Shown here piece after piece: positions 32,974 through 42,368 of a stretch of 64,000 bases of DNA. The notes under the pieces were generated by a model. That model searched no databases. It was not told where the DNA came from and worked only from the letters and a program-made list of their open reading frames with translations. A program made the translations under genes and the position numbers. The stretch lies in NCBI GenBank assembly GCA_045104975.1, contig JBGCCY010000097.1:8220-72219 (forward strand), given 5' to 3'. The DNA is from CAJQQY01 sp045104975 (lineage in GTDB: Bacteria > Bacteroidota > Bacteroidia > Chitinophagales > Saprospiraceae). Numbering within the stretch: position 1 is the stretch's first letter; each line of letters opens with the position of its first letter.

Positions 32974-34020
32974 TTATAAGTTTATTATTAGAGTAGTCCC
33001 TTCAATATGATCTGAAAATTCTATCTCATCATCGCAAACTCCATTATTAATTGCGTTGGGATAAGAAAAATTCAGATCACCAAAAGTACCTTGATTTGGA
33101 TTAATTGGATTACCAAAAGTACCATCGGTATTTAAGGTATCAACAATTAAGAAGCCATCAAATGGAACATCGCAAGAAAAATTATAATTAATATCAGCAT
33201 TGGAATCGGTACATGAACGAAGTGTCGGTCCAGTTGGGCTGCCTATCTGGAAGCATCCTGAATAAGACAAAGTATCATTTATGATGTCCAAAGGGTTACC
33301 TGGATCACCTACTAAATTCGGTTTTATAAAAAATCCACCTACCGAACCAGAATTACCTGATTGGATTTGAGGTAAACTAATATTGGTTATATTCGAATTT
33401 TGAATATTGGTGTTTTGTAAATCCAAATCGATAACCTTATAGGTATCTATTCCATTAACATGATCAAATTCTAATGAGATAATTCCTTCCAAATCATTAA
33501 CTGAATTAATGATGAAATCTTCATTTAATTGGATACTTACAATTGCTCCAATGGTGTTTAATTCACCCTCAATAATGATAGATGCAGTACCTGCGTAAGC
33601 TGTATTTCCTATGGATGTACATCCAGTTCCATAATCTAAAGTGATGGTATGAATAGCAGTACTACCGCTATTATTACTTGAGAGACTACTCGAAGGACAA
33701 CCGGTACGAGTGGTCGCAATTGAATTATTAAGCCCATAAACTTGTGGATAAAAAGCGGTTTGCAAGAGTGATCCAAAGGTTAGATTTCGAATAACACTTT
33801 CTACTTCCAAGATCAATTGATGGTCTGGAATGTTGTTTTCATTGACAACTTCTGTTAAGATTTTAGTGGTTTTAATTTTTAAATCTTCATTAGGAAGATC
33901 TGTTGGATTGGTTGGTGTGGTGGTTTCTTGAAAATCATTTAGATTTTCTTTTTTACATGAACATAAGGCTAGGACGAAAAGTAGTGTTAGTTGCATAAAT
34001 TTAATTTTATTGCAACTCAT
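32974..34020 (-). CDS. Lipoprotein of unknown function
   Basis: The protein has 348 residues with a lipoprotein signal ending at Cys22 (LALCSC, then KKEN). The mature part is Asn/Thr/Gly/Ser-rich and beta-strand rich (TITLDYGTGCTSIGNTAYAGTASIIIEGEL, LEGIISLEFDHVNG) with several Cys residues, typical of surface lipoproteins in Saprospiria. No family is recognised. Met9 (MQLTLLF) is a possible alternative start giving a more usual signal length. The gene is followed by the next lipoprotein upstream on the same strand after 123 bp; no clear operon. Confidence 0.72.
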   Translation of the reverse strand: MSCNKIKFMQLTLLFVLALCSCKKENLNDFQETTTPTNPTDLPNEDLKIKTTKILTEVVNENNIPDHQLILEVESVIRNLTFGSLLQTAFYPQVYGLNNSIATTRTGCPSSSLSSNNSGSTAIHTITLDYGTGCTSIGNTAYAGTASIIIEGELNTIGAIVSIQLNEDFIINSVNDLEGIISLEFDHVNGIDTYKVIDLDLQNTNIQNSNITNISLPQIQSGNSGSVGGFFIKPNLVGDPGNPLDIINDTLSYSGCFQIGSPTGPTLRSCTDSNADINYNFSCDVPFDGFLIVDTLNTDGTFGNPINPNQGTFGDLNFSYPNAINNGVCDDEIEFSDHIEGTTLIINL

Positions 34021-34143
34021 AAGATTTAATTTTGGTTAAAATGGTTATTTTAAATGGTTAAAAATATTGTTATTGAATTTTAGAATGTTCAAATAGTTTG
34101 CCAAAGAAAAAGGGAAGATGAAGAAAGAAGTTAATTAGAATGT

Positions 34144-35058
34144 TTAATTTAAAAACGGTTCCAGATCTACTGTATAAATAAATTGAGGAAGACCTAAGGT
34201 TTCAGACTCATGCGAAAAATAGAGATTTTTTTTATTACCAAAACAGATTGCTTCCATTTGAGTTTTTATTTCAATGTCTAGTTTTTTTGTTTTTCCCTCA
34301 AAGATTTTATTCTCCTCGAAGTCATACAACAGCCAAATAAAAGGATCAAATTTTTCTACTTGGTTGACTACTTCTTTATGATACCCTAACAATGTAATTA
34401 CATTGTTATCTTCGCTAATTGTTGCGCCTGTAATTAATCCATCAGCATTGAATTCTTGAAGCAAGTTGGCGGTATGACTTCCTACGTTTTTAGAAAGAGA
34501 ATAGAGTTTGGTTTTTTGATCTAAATGATTTTTGGAAAAAAGGAATAGCTCATTTTCAAAACTAATAATTGCTTCACAGTCAAAATTATGAACTTCAGTT
34601 GGGGAAAAAATTTCTTGATCAGGGTATTCAAATTCGATGATTTCAGCAGCCACAGAATCTTGAATTTCCAAATCGTTTTTTGAGATTTTATAAATTTTTA
34701 AATCAGTTCTTTGCCCTAAATTATTTCCCGAATCAGAGACATAAATATATTCATCATCTTGAGCCATATCTTCCCAGTCGAAGTTAATAGCATTGTAAAT
34801 TTTGATGTTTCTATTGACCTTTTTTTCTGTTAAATTTATTTCAAAAATTCTTGCTCCTTGCCCTCCGTCGTTGTGTGCAAATACACTCATATCATTTCGG
34901 AAAACCATCCCCGAAATTTCATTTAAGGAAGTAGGAACTTCAACTAATTGAAGTTGATTAAATTCAAGAAGGGCTGGAAGTGTTTTATCATTTCTACAAG
35001 AAAAAAAAATGATAAAAATGAAGATGGTAAAAAGTGCTTTTTTTGAAATAAAATTCAA
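34144..35058 (-). CDS. Beta-propeller-like lipoprotein
   Basis: The protein has 304 residues. A lipoprotein signal ends at Cys21 (IIFFSC). The mature chain shows repeated four-strand blade-like periodicity: EISGMVFRNDMSVFAHNDGGQGARIFEI, INFDWEDMAQDDEYIYVSDSGNNLGQRTDLKIYKI, FSPTEVHNFDCEAIISFENELFLFSKN and MEAICFGNKKNLYFSHE. The order 'is it good for - HNDGG - WEDM - SDSGNN - DCEA - SKN' is shared by many Bacteroidota lipoproteins of this size with no known function. It lies 30 bp downstream of the CotH-type gene on the same strand, so they are probably co-transcribed. Confidence 0.72.
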   Translation of the reverse strand: MNFISKKALFTIFIFIIFFSCRNDKTLPALLEFNQLQLVEVPTSLNEISGMVFRNDMSVFAHNDGGQGARIFEINLTEKKVNRNIKIYNAINFDWEDMAQDDEYIYVSDSGNNLGQRTDLKIYKISKNDLEIQDSVAAEIIEFEYPDQEIFSPTEVHNFDCEAIISFENELFLFSKNHLDQKTKLYSLSKNVGSHTANLLQEFNADGLITGATISEDNNVITLLGYHKEVVNQVEKFDPFIWLLYDFEENKIFEGKTKKLDIEIKTQMEAICFGNKKNLYFSHESETLGLPQFIYTVDLEPFLN

Positions 35059-35087
35059 CAGGAATGATTATTTAAAATTTTAAAAAA

Positions 35088-37532
35088 TTAATGTATCAAT
35101 TTTATAGATTGGATATGATCTTCAGTTTGTAAAGATATAATATAAATTCCTTTATGTAAATTTCCGAATTTCAATTGAGTAGATTGCGTTCCTGCATTTC
35201 TGATTTCCTTAGGGAAAGCTTGAATTAGTCTTCCCAAATTATCATAAAGATGAATTTCTACTGTAGATATTTTTTCCAAAGAGAATTCAAGTTCAAGATT
35301 GTTTTGAAACGGATTAGGGAAAGCTGTCAAATTAAGCCCTTCATATTCAGCTTCAAAGTAGGCAGTAATCTCGTCATCTTTTTCAAAATTATAACTGATC
35401 GTTTCGCTTGGATTTTGATCTAAGATGGTATGAATGGATTCCCATTTCTTAAATGTAAAACCATTGTTAGGGATGACAGTTAAGGTAACAGGAGCACCAT
35501 TGTAATAATGTCCTTTCCAAGGCAAATCTTCAGGTGTGATGGTACTTATTTTTACTAATCCAGCACCTTCAGGATAAGTATTGATTTGGAGTTCCACAGT
35601 GTTTTCTAATTCAAAATATTGGCGAATAAATTCTCGTTGATATTCGGGACGTTCTTCAATAAAAGTAAACAACCCAGGAATCCGTTCCTCTTGCCAAACA
35701 TCATAACCAGGCCAAGTCCATTGTGCAAAATGTCGCTTCATTTCTTCATCAATTTCAGCGATGGTATTTTCTGTTTCTTTTGCAAAATTTTCTGGTGTAA
35801 AAATAGTATTCATCAAATCTGCATAACGATTGATGAAGTAATTGCGATAGTTTGTATTTTCAAAAAAGGCTTTAATGATATTGATAAATTTATTGCTATC
35901 AGGGTTTTCTAACCGCCAATTAAAGTTATCATATTGTGCTACAGTCCAACCATATCTTCCCATCCCCACATCCATATCAAACAGGATATAGCGCCACTTG
36001 CCTCCTTCTTTTTTTGGTTGCCAATATTTAATATTGTTGTTGGGGAAATCAGTATTGTTCACATAAGTTTGGACAATGAAATAATCTGCTAAATTGTTGA
36101 TGTCAAAATATGATTCAGCAATTTCAAAATTAGATGGAATGCTTAAATCATTGTTGACTAAAAAATCATAGTTCTCTAAATATTCCTCTTTTGAACCTTC
36201 GATGGTTACTAAATCTTCTTCCAATAAATCAAAGCTATCTTTCTCCATTCCATAATTTTCATTGAGATAATATTGATCAATTTTTTCCCTCAAATTCATT
36301 ACTCCCCAATAAGTTCCATTGATATAAAGAACGATAGGTTGGTGAGCCAGAGCATCCAAATCCAATTTTTCATTAATAAAATATCGATGCAAATAAGCAT
36401 CCCGAAAATGAGTATAATTAAAATCGCCACTCGCATTTCGAATCACCAGCCTTCTGAAGTTATTGATGTTTTTATTTTCAAAAAAAGAATAACTCATTCC
36501 TTCTGATTCAAAATTTTTATCAGTCAGTAATCGCAATGCTTTTGCTGGTTTACTTCTGGCCGCTTTCCCGCCATGGATTTTTGTTCCAACATCAAATTTG
36601 GCTACTAAATTTTGGTCTTTAAAATATTCTAAGTGCACAGGGATCTCGATATCCTTCCAAAAGTTAGCTCCAAAATGAGGATAAACTGGATCACCATTTG
36701 GTCCTAAAATGAAGATGCCATTTTCCCATTCCCAAAAATTATCTGGCTCACTTGTTAACGTTAAAATTGGTAACGTGTGCATCGTGTTACAAAAAAAAGT
36801 TTGAGTGCTTGGCGCAGAAGGATAGAGGTTGTTAGCAAAAGTAACAGCTCTGATGGAAGTGGTCGTATCTATTTGAAATGGGGAAGAATACAAGGATGAA
36901 TTTTCATCAGGAATACTTCCATCACGTGTAAATCTAATTGTGCAATCAGGCTCCTCACAAGTCAACTCTATCGTAGAATTGACTGCATTAAAGTATTGTT
37001 GTGTCTGAAATTGAGGAGATTTTGCAAAATCATAATTCGAATTATTATCATTTGAAAACTCAGGAGTGGGAGTTGCAAAAAATAGAAAATTACCAGTTCC
37101 GTCGGGAATTCTTCCGTAGGAATGATCTTCTACAAGTGAAGGAATTTCGATTCGATTAAGTTCGATTCCAGCGGCATCGGAAAGAATTAAAGTCTCTCCA
37201 GAGTTGGATAATTTAAAATTGGTATGACAATAAGTTTGAATTAAATCATTGTTAGAAGCGAAAACTAAAAGGTAAGATTGTGCAGGAATTACTTTATTGG
37301 GGAAGACCCATTTTTGAGGATTGTCTTCTTTGTCAGATAAAAAATATCCTGCTAGATTTATATCTGTAGATGTATTGTTATATAATTCTATCCAGTCAGA
37401 AGTCTCTCCAAATTCATCTTCAATGATCGAAGTGTTTTTTGAGCAGACTTCGTTAATCACTAATTGAGCATTAGTGGAAATAACCAAAAATAGAAGTATA
37501 TAAGTCAATGATAATTTTCCAAATATTTTCAT
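35088..37532 (-). CDS. CotH kinase / lamin-tail domain T9SS cargo protein
   Basis: The protein has 814 residues. After the signal peptide (ends near TNA) comes a lamin-tail (LTD) domain at about 22-130 (LVINEVCSKNTSII, DWIELYNNTSTDINLAGYFLSD). A chitobiase C-terminal-type repeat follows at about 190-245 (TIRFTRDGSIPDENSSLYSSPF), then a CotH kinase domain at about 290-560 (WKDIEIPVHLEYF, GTKIHGGKAARSKPAKALRL, LVIRNASGDFNYTHFRDAYLHR, WGVMNLREKIDQYYL, YILFDMDVGMG), a bacterial-repeat domain and a type A sorting domain (FPNPFQNNLELEF ... GIYIISL). CotH proteins phosphorylate proteins; this would be exported by T9SS to the surface. Confidence 0.92.
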   Translation of the reverse strand: MKIFGKLSLTYILLFLVISTNAQLVINEVCSKNTSIIEDEFGETSDWIELYNNTSTDINLAGYFLSDKEDNPQKWVFPNKVIPAQSYLLVFASNNDLIQTYCHTNFKLSNSGETLILSDAAGIELNRIEIPSLVEDHSYGRIPDGTGNFLFFATPTPEFSNDNNSNYDFAKSPQFQTQQYFNAVNSTIELTCEEPDCTIRFTRDGSIPDENSSLYSSPFQIDTTTSIRAVTFANNLYPSAPSTQTFFCNTMHTLPILTLTSEPDNFWEWENGIFILGPNGDPVYPHFGANFWKDIEIPVHLEYFKDQNLVAKFDVGTKIHGGKAARSKPAKALRLLTDKNFESEGMSYSFFENKNINNFRRLVIRNASGDFNYTHFRDAYLHRYFINEKLDLDALAHQPIVLYINGTYWGVMNLREKIDQYYLNENYGMEKDSFDLLEEDLVTIEGSKEEYLENYDFLVNNDLSIPSNFEIAESYFDINNLADYFIVQTYVNNTDFPNNNIKYWQPKKEGGKWRYILFDMDVGMGRYGWTVAQYDNFNWRLENPDSNKFINIIKAFFENTNYRNYFINRYADLMNTIFTPENFAKETENTIAEIDEEMKRHFAQWTWPGYDVWQEERIPGLFTFIEERPEYQREFIRQYFELENTVELQINTYPEGAGLVKISTITPEDLPWKGHYYNGAPVTLTVIPNNGFTFKKWESIHTILDQNPSETISYNFEKDDEITAYFEAEYEGLNLTAFPNPFQNNLELEFSLEKISTVEIHLYDNLGRLIQAFPKEIRNAGTQSTQLKFGNLHKGIYIISLQTEDHIQSIKLIH

Positions 37533-37628
37533 TCTGTATCTTTAAAATTTAGATACAAGATAAGTGTTTTGGGCATAGAAATATGTTGGCTAAAGAACAA
37601 AAAGTTAATAGACTTTATTTAAAGGAAA

Positions 37629-37663
37629 AAGTGGTGTTAGGACTATAAGTCCTATCACCACTT
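37629..37663 (-). terminator. Terminator of the sterol-desaturase family gene
   Basis: The stem AAGTGGTGTTAGGACT / AGTCCTATCACCACTT has one mismatch; on the minus strand it is followed by TTTTTCC. Confidence 0.85.
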
Positions 37664-37686
37664 ATTTATATTAAATAGAATAATCT

Positions 37687-38568
37687 CTAATCTTCTGACT
37701 TAAATCCATGCAAATTCTGATGAACAAAGTCTTTGGGGAATTTCTCCATTCCAGGGAATCCTAATTTGATCGTTCCACTATCTTCAGGCACATAACTTGT
37801 CCCAAAAATATAGTCCCAAACACTAAGTGAAATACCAAAATTAACTCCATTGCGTCGGTCTTTTGGCAGGTCGTATGAGTGATGCCAAAGGTGCATGACT
37901 GGATTGTTGAAGATATATTTCAATGGGCCATAAGTCAATTTAATATTCGCATGATTCAAGTGTCCAATAGCGATAGAAAGATAATAAACGATGAATGCAC
38001 TTGCCGGTTCAAATCCAAAAAACAGCATGACTACAATATATTTCATGGGGGTGTAAAATATGTTCTCCATCCAATGATATCGAAGATGTGCGGCAAATCC
38101 CATCTCTTCTACAGAGTGATGAACCTTGTGAAAACGCCATAAAAATTCATATTTATGTAACTGAACATGAGTAAACCATTGGATAAAATCAGTCACCACG
38201 AAAAAGACCAGCAATTGAATCCATAATGCATATCCACTCATATTGAAAATGGCAAAATCTTTAAATTCACCGCCTAGAACATTCAAAAAAAATTGAGAGG
38301 TTACATTTGAAAACGCCATAAAAATGATCAATTTGAAAATGTAAAAATTGAAAAACATATAAAATGTATCCAACCAAAAATCCTTTCGAAAGACTGATTG
38401 ATTTTTTCTCCATGGAAAGAATACTTCCAATGCCCAAACAAAAAGCGATAAAGCAATCAACCAATAAAAATAATTGACATACCATGGAGAGACTTGGAAA
38501 GTAATTTCATTCCACATGTAGCCTCCAAAATCTTTATAAGATTGAATGAATAAATCTAGGTAACTCAT
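37687..38568 (-). CDS. Sterol desaturase / fatty acid hydroxylase family membrane protein
   Basis: The 293-residue protein has four to five helices and the di-iron histidine clusters in the expected order: HVQLHKYEFLWRFHKVHHS (about 139-157, HX4H and HKVHH), HLRYHWME, GHLNHANI and HLWHHSYDLPKDRRNGVNFG near 225. This is the FA_hydroxylase superfamily (PF04116). Members oxidise lipids such as sterols, fatty acids or carotenoids in the membrane using O2. Bacteroidota homologues are often involved in hydroxylating membrane or hopanoid-like lipids, but the substrate here is not predictable. It has its own terminator. Confidence 0.88.
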   Translation of the reverse strand: MSYLDLFIQSYKDFGGYMWNEITFQVSPWYVNYFYWLIALSLFVWALEVFFPWRKNQSVFRKDFWLDTFYMFFNFYIFKLIIFMAFSNVTSQFFLNVLGGEFKDFAIFNMSGYALWIQLLVFFVVTDFIQWFTHVQLHKYEFLWRFHKVHHSVEEMGFAAHLRYHWMENIFYTPMKYIVVMLFFGFEPASAFIVYYLSIAIGHLNHANIKLTYGPLKYIFNNPVMHLWHHSYDLPKDRRNGVNFGISLSVWDYIFGTSYVPEDSGTIKLGFPGMEKFPKDFVHQNLHGFKSED

Positions 38569-38670
38569 GTTTTATTTTTTTGTAAAAGTAACTGATTTTT
38601 TGGAGATGGAAAGTGATGAAAATCACATTAGCTTAAACATTGTAAAAACCAAAATGTTGGGATTTGAAAC

Positions 38671-38706
38671 AAAAAAAGCCTTGCAACCATAAATTTTGCA
38701 AGGCTT
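38671..38706 (-). terminator. Terminator of the GldN-like gene
   Basis: The stem AAGCCTTGCAA / TTGCAAGGCTT is perfect, and on the minus strand it is followed by TTTTTTTG. Confidence 0.9.
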
Positions 38707-38737
38707 CCTGAAAGTAAAATGGATTTGGAAATCCAAC

Positions 38738-39799
38738 TTACTGAGAACTCATAATATAATAAAGTGCTCGTCGGAATCTTAAATTTCCTTTTTCATCTTT
38801 GACATCTTTTAATGGTCCAATGGATATTACTTTACTCGCTAAAGTATTAGTTGATTTGTCAAAATACCAATGTTGTAAAACTCTCATAAAATCGAAATCT
38901 TTAAAATTTAATTTTGAGTTTTTAACGATGGAAGTTTCTTCTGTAAATGTCTCAGGATCGAATGTAATAATTGTATCCTTGGTAGCTGACAATAAGTTAT
39001 TAACCTCCTCTTTGTCAATTGGTTCAGCACAATAGGGATACCAACCATCATTTTCCAATACTCTAATTTTTCCTTTTTTTGGATCTTTGTACACAAGATT
39101 TTTTAATGTCTTATTCGTTCGTCCTTTGACCTTTTTGACCTTGTCGAATGAAAGAGTCGAAAGTGTTTCTTTTGCCCAAATGACTCCTCGATCATTGTAA
39201 TCATAATCTTTTTTGGAGTCTTGAATCATTTCTACCCAGAACAAAGCTGTGCGAGTAGTGGAACCATCTTCTCGCTCATCAATTAGAATTGGAGCGATAG
39301 CTCGGACCGTTGAACCAAGGCTTTCTTTTTCGTTATCATAGTACCACCATTGTCGAACTTGGAAAGCTTTAATTTGAAATTTTGGATCAGTATGAACGAC
39401 TACCAGAGATTCTTTATTTGTGATTGGGTCAAGGACTTTGGTGGTGTCTTTTGAAACTGTTCCAATGGCATTTTGAATTTGAGAAATCGTCATGGGTTTT
39501 CCTTTTAGGGAAAAAACTTTTCGTCGATTTTCTAAAATTTCGTTGATAATAAAATTAGTAAAATACGTTTCTGTGCCAAATTCACAAGTTGCAAATGGAT
39601 CTAGTTTGATCGTTCGAGTTTCCTCTTGCATTTTATTAGCAGGTTCAAAATTGAGTCGATCATAGTCTTCCAAATAATAAGTGAATTCTGTTTCACCCAC
39701 CCAACTAATTGCCTTGTTTTTATGGTAAAAAGGTTTTTGGGAATATATTGTTATAAAACTGGAAAATAGAAAAGTGAAAAGCAGCAGAAATTTTTTCAT
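38738..39799 (-). CDS. GldN/PorN-like exported protein with two tandem modules
   Basis: The protein has 353 residues. The signal peptide ends at SFITIYSQ. Module 1 (about 60-215) ends in FQVRQWWYYDNEKESLGSTVRAIAPIL and TRTALFWVEMI; module 2 (about 255-353) ends in MRVLQHWYFDKSTNTLASKVISIGPL and FRRALYYIMSS. Each has the GldN core pattern: a basic/aromatic strand with Trp, V/I-x-I/V-x-PI/PL, then (A/G)LFWV/ALYYI. GldN (PorN) is an essential periplasmic ring part of the T9SS. Here it is alone, not in a gldKLMN cluster, and seems to be a duplicated half-size form, so it may be a paralogue. Confidence in family is moderate. Confidence 0.62.
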   Translation of the reverse strand: MKKFLLLFTFLFSSFITIYSQKPFYHKNKAISWVGETEFTYYLEDYDRLNFEPANKMQEETRTIKLDPFATCEFGTETYFTNFIINEILENRRKVFSLKGKPMTISQIQNAIGTVSKDTTKVLDPITNKESLVVVHTDPKFQIKAFQVRQWWYYDNEKESLGSTVRAIAPILIDEREDGSTTRTALFWVEMIQDSKKDYDYNDRGVIWAKETLSTLSFDKVKKVKGRTNKTLKNLVYKDPKKGKIRVLENDGWYPYCAEPIDKEEVNNLLSATKDTIITFDPETFTEETSIVKNSKLNFKDFDFMRVLQHWYFDKSTNTLASKVISIGPLKDVKDEKGNLRFRRALYYIMSSQ

Positions 39800-39829
39800 A
39801 TTTAATTTTTCAGGTTCTTAGATAATTCA

Positions 39830-41572
39830 CTAAGAACGATTTTTCAAAATTATTGACTCATAAGGTTCTAATTCAATCTGTTGTTTTTTAACCAAAAAGG
39901 AAGTCTTTTTATTGCTCAAATTACAAGCTGCCATGAATCGTTTTCCACCTTGATTAAAAGAAATCAGATACTTATCATTCGTCAAATTTTGTACCTCTTT
40001 TACTTCACTATTTTGGAGTTGATAAATTAACTCAAATTCGGCCCATTGTTCTGTCGTATATTCGGCTGCTAAATCGGAAGTAAACACTAAGTTTCCACAT
40101 AATCTGTTGATTATCAGTAAGGTATATTGTTGAGTAGGAGTTAATTTGTTATTCTCGTTTCTCAAAATAAATACATCTGGATCATTATGGAAAACACGAT
40201 TATTCAGTTGCCATCGACCCAAAGTAGACCGTAAAGACAGCAAAGTAGATACCCGTTCTCGATTGCCATTGAAGCGTTGTAAGCGGTCTTCCCATTGCAA
40301 ATGTACATCTGCACCAATGCGGCAAAAGTCTACTTTCCCAAAAGCACTTCCTAAGGGAACACCACAACCTAAAATCATTTTATCCCCAGCTTGAATTTTT
40401 AAAAACTCCATCGCATCATGCATGATTTGTCCACGTGTTTTATTCTTAGTGGGAAGAATACAAACTGCATAAAGGAAGTCTAATTTGAGAAAATCGAAAC
40501 CCCATTTTTTAGTAAAAAATCCGATGACTTGGATCAAATAATCTTGTACTTCTTTTTGGTAAAAATCTAACACATAAAAATTCCCGCCCCAAAATTTAAT
40601 GTCACCAGCAACAAAAGGATTTCCATTTTTACCATTGACTAACCAATGTTTTTTTTGTTTAAAAATTTCAGATTTTGCATCGCAAATAAATGGAGCCAAC
40701 CAAATTCCAGCTTTGTAATTAGCTTGTTTTATTTTTTGAGCGACGTGCGCCATACCATTTGGAAAGGACGGTTTGATACTCAACCAATCACCGACTTGAG
40801 TTTGATAACCATCATCAATTTGAATGTAATCAAGTGGCGTATTTTTTTCAGAAAATGCATTTAGATTTTTTAAAATAATCTCTTCCGAAATATCTGTATA
40901 GTAGTTATACCAACTCGTCCAACCTGTACTGGGTTGTGCTCGAAGCAGAGGTAAATCCATTTCATTTTTCCATTGATCAAAAACAGGTTGCTCTTTTCCT
41001 TGACCAACGAATAAATCCAAAATAGGGAAGGAGTGACTCAATTCTAAACCGCTGCAATCTTTCTCTACAATGAGTTGCTGTGCATTTTCGTCATGAATAA
41101 AATAAGTGAATGCTGCATTCTCTTTGAGAGAACCTAGGAATGTGAAATTATTGCCTGCCTGCCGGTTAGGTAGGTTATTTTTGATGTAAGTATATGTCCA
41201 AGAATGGAGGATGTTTTTGCCTCTAGGAATTTCTTTGATATGCTCATCGCCAAAATATTGACGATTTTTTGCCCAGAATTTAAGTGTTGGAATTTTTTCT
41301 CCAAATTGATATTCTCGACTTTCTGACCAAGATTGATATCCATTGCAAAAAATACGAGGATCCTCATTTGATAAATAAGCATGATTAAAAACTAAGGATA
41401 ATTTTTTGATTTGGATGGTCTGCTTGGGATGGATGGCGAGGTGGTAAGTCTGATAATTCCCTTGGTCGATTTGCTTAAAGTCAACGTACAACTCATCGAA
41501 AAAAGTCATTTTGTTAAATGGAAATTCTACCGTTTGGTCGTCGTATTGAAGTATGGCTTTTGCGAATTGCAT
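39830..41572 (-). CDS. GH36-type alpha-galactosidase
   Basis: The 580-residue protein is cytoplasmic (no signal peptide). The catalytic core is typical of clan GH-D: GWTSWYNYYTDISEEIILKNL, DYIQIDDGYQTQVGDWL, GIWLAPFICDAKSEIF, then the nucleophile Asp365 in FDFLKLDFLYAV and the likely acid/base Asp422 in CRIGADVHLQW. It would release terminal alpha-galactose (or a related alpha-glycoside). Residues 134-142 (LPNRQAG within KNNLPNRQAGNNFTF) are an in-frame insertion encoded by a short palindrome; removing it restores KNNFTFLGSL. No transport genes are beside it. A dyad repeat separates it from the DUF922 gene. Confidence 0.92.
   Translation of the reverse strand: MQFAKAILQYDDQTVEFPFNKMTFFDELYVDFKQIDQGNYQTYHLAIHPKQTIQIKKLSLVFNHAYLSNEDPRIFCNGYQSWSESREYQFGEKIPTLKFWAKNRQYFGDEHIKEIPRGKNILHSWTYTYIKNNLPNRQAGNNFTFLGSLKENAAFTYFIHDENAQQLIVEKDCSGLELSHSFPILDLFVGQGKEQPVFDQWKNEMDLPLLRAQPSTGWTSWYNYYTDISEEIILKNLNAFSEKNTPLDYIQIDDGYQTQVGDWLSIKPSFPNGMAHVAQKIKQANYKAGIWLAPFICDAKSEIFKQKKHWLVNGKNGNPFVAGDIKFWGGNFYVLDFYQKEVQDYLIQVIGFFTKKWGFDFLKLDFLYAVCILPTKNKTRGQIMHDAMEFLKIQAGDKMILGCGVPLGSAFGKVDFCRIGADVHLQWEDRLQRFNGNRERVSTLLSLRSTLGRWQLNNRVFHNDPDVFILRNENNKLTPTQQYTLLIINRLCGNLVFTSDLAAEYTTEQWAEFELIYQLQNSEVKEVQNLTNDKYLISFNQGGKRFMAACNLSNKKTSFLVKKQQIELEPYESIILKNRS
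41154..41174. mobile_element. Short palindromic element inserted in the GH36 gene
   Basis: The plus strand reads CCTGCCTGCCGG, then TTAGGTAGG, a near-palindrome. On the minus (coding) strand it gives LPNRQAG. The flanks contain AATAA on both sides, as from target-site duplication, and deleting 27 nt (9 codons) exactly rebuilds the expected KNNFTF sequence. It is an in-frame, coding version of the small palindromic repeats common in Bacteroidota. Confidence 0.7.
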
Positions 41573-41581
41573 GATATCAGT

Positions 41582-41637
41582 TTTTCAGTAGGCAGTTTTC
41601 AGTAAACACTTGGCAACTGCATACTGCCTACTGAAAA
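41582..41637. repeat. 15-bp inverted repeat of the CAGTAGGCAGT type
   Basis: TTTTCAGTAGGCAGT (41582-41596) and ACTGCCTACTGAAAA (41623-41637) are exact reverse complements. The spacer contains further partial repeats (TTTTCAGT, ACTGCATACTG). It occupies most of the 75-bp gap between two co-directional minus-strand genes. Confidence 0.8.
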
Positions 41638-41647
41638 CTGTCTCCTG

Positions 41648-42232
41648 TTAGTCTACTACATTTAAAGTTGCTGCAATTTTATCATATTTTTTCAAACGTA
41701 ATAACTCTTTGGTAATAAATTTATTCCATTTGATTTGATATTCTTTCTTTTGAGAATGGTGAGTTTCTTCATCGTAGCGTTCTTGTTCTTTGGTGTATTC
41801 CTCAAAGTTTTCATTGAACATTTTCCCCACTTCATTGCTAAAAGAATCATATTTGTATGATTTTTTAGCTTCTAGTTTTTTAATTAATTTTCTTCGATAT
41901 ACTTCGCAAAGGTCAAAATGCTTTCTTTCGTGGTCTAATAAATGATCTGTTTTTTCCCCAGATTTCACCCAACTTTTATTTTTTTCAAAATATCCAAAAA
42001 CTCCCATATCGACTTTTCCGTCTTTTTGACCAATCACTTCAAGGGAAATTCCTAGCATGGTATAAGCATCTAACGAACTCGTATTATTTGCTCGGCCTTT
42101 AAAATCATTCCATTCAATTTGTTTATTTTCTTCCCAAGCAATCCGGTTGGAATTGTTGGCTTCTACTGGTAAATTTTCCGAAGAAGAAAAAAGTAAAATG
42201 GAAATAGTAATAAAATATTTGAAATATAGCAT
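41648..42232 (-). CDS. DUF922 putative secreted zinc protease
   Basis: The protein has 194 residues with an N-terminal signal peptide (FKYFITISILLFSSSENLPVEA). The mature segment IAWEENKQIEWNDFKGRAN and the zinc motif HERKH (in LLDHERKHFDLCEVY, about 98) match DUF922 (PF06037), predicted periplasmic metalloproteases. Homologues often have the same W-x-DF-x-G start and the HExxH site. The C-terminal part is highly charged and helical. It may be co-transcribed with the upstream one-helix protein (42369-42680, 136 bp away). Activity is not proven. Confidence 0.82.
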   Translation of the reverse strand: MLYFKYFITISILLFSSSENLPVEANNSNRIAWEENKQIEWNDFKGRANNTSSLDAYTMLGISLEVIGQKDGKVDMGVFGYFEKNKSWVKSGEKTDHLLDHERKHFDLCEVYRRKLIKKLEAKKSYKYDSFSNEVGKMFNENFEEYTKEQERYDEETHHSQKKEYQIKWNKFITKELLRLKKYDKIAATLNVVD

Positions 42233-42368
42233 GTTTGGTATTTTTTCCTAAAAATAGAAAAGTTGAATGGTTTATTGAACCAATTGAGGTATTTAAGAAA
42301 GATTTAAGATTATTAGTTTCAAACTCATATGGTTTCAGTAATATTCAATGAGACTATTAAGGATCATT

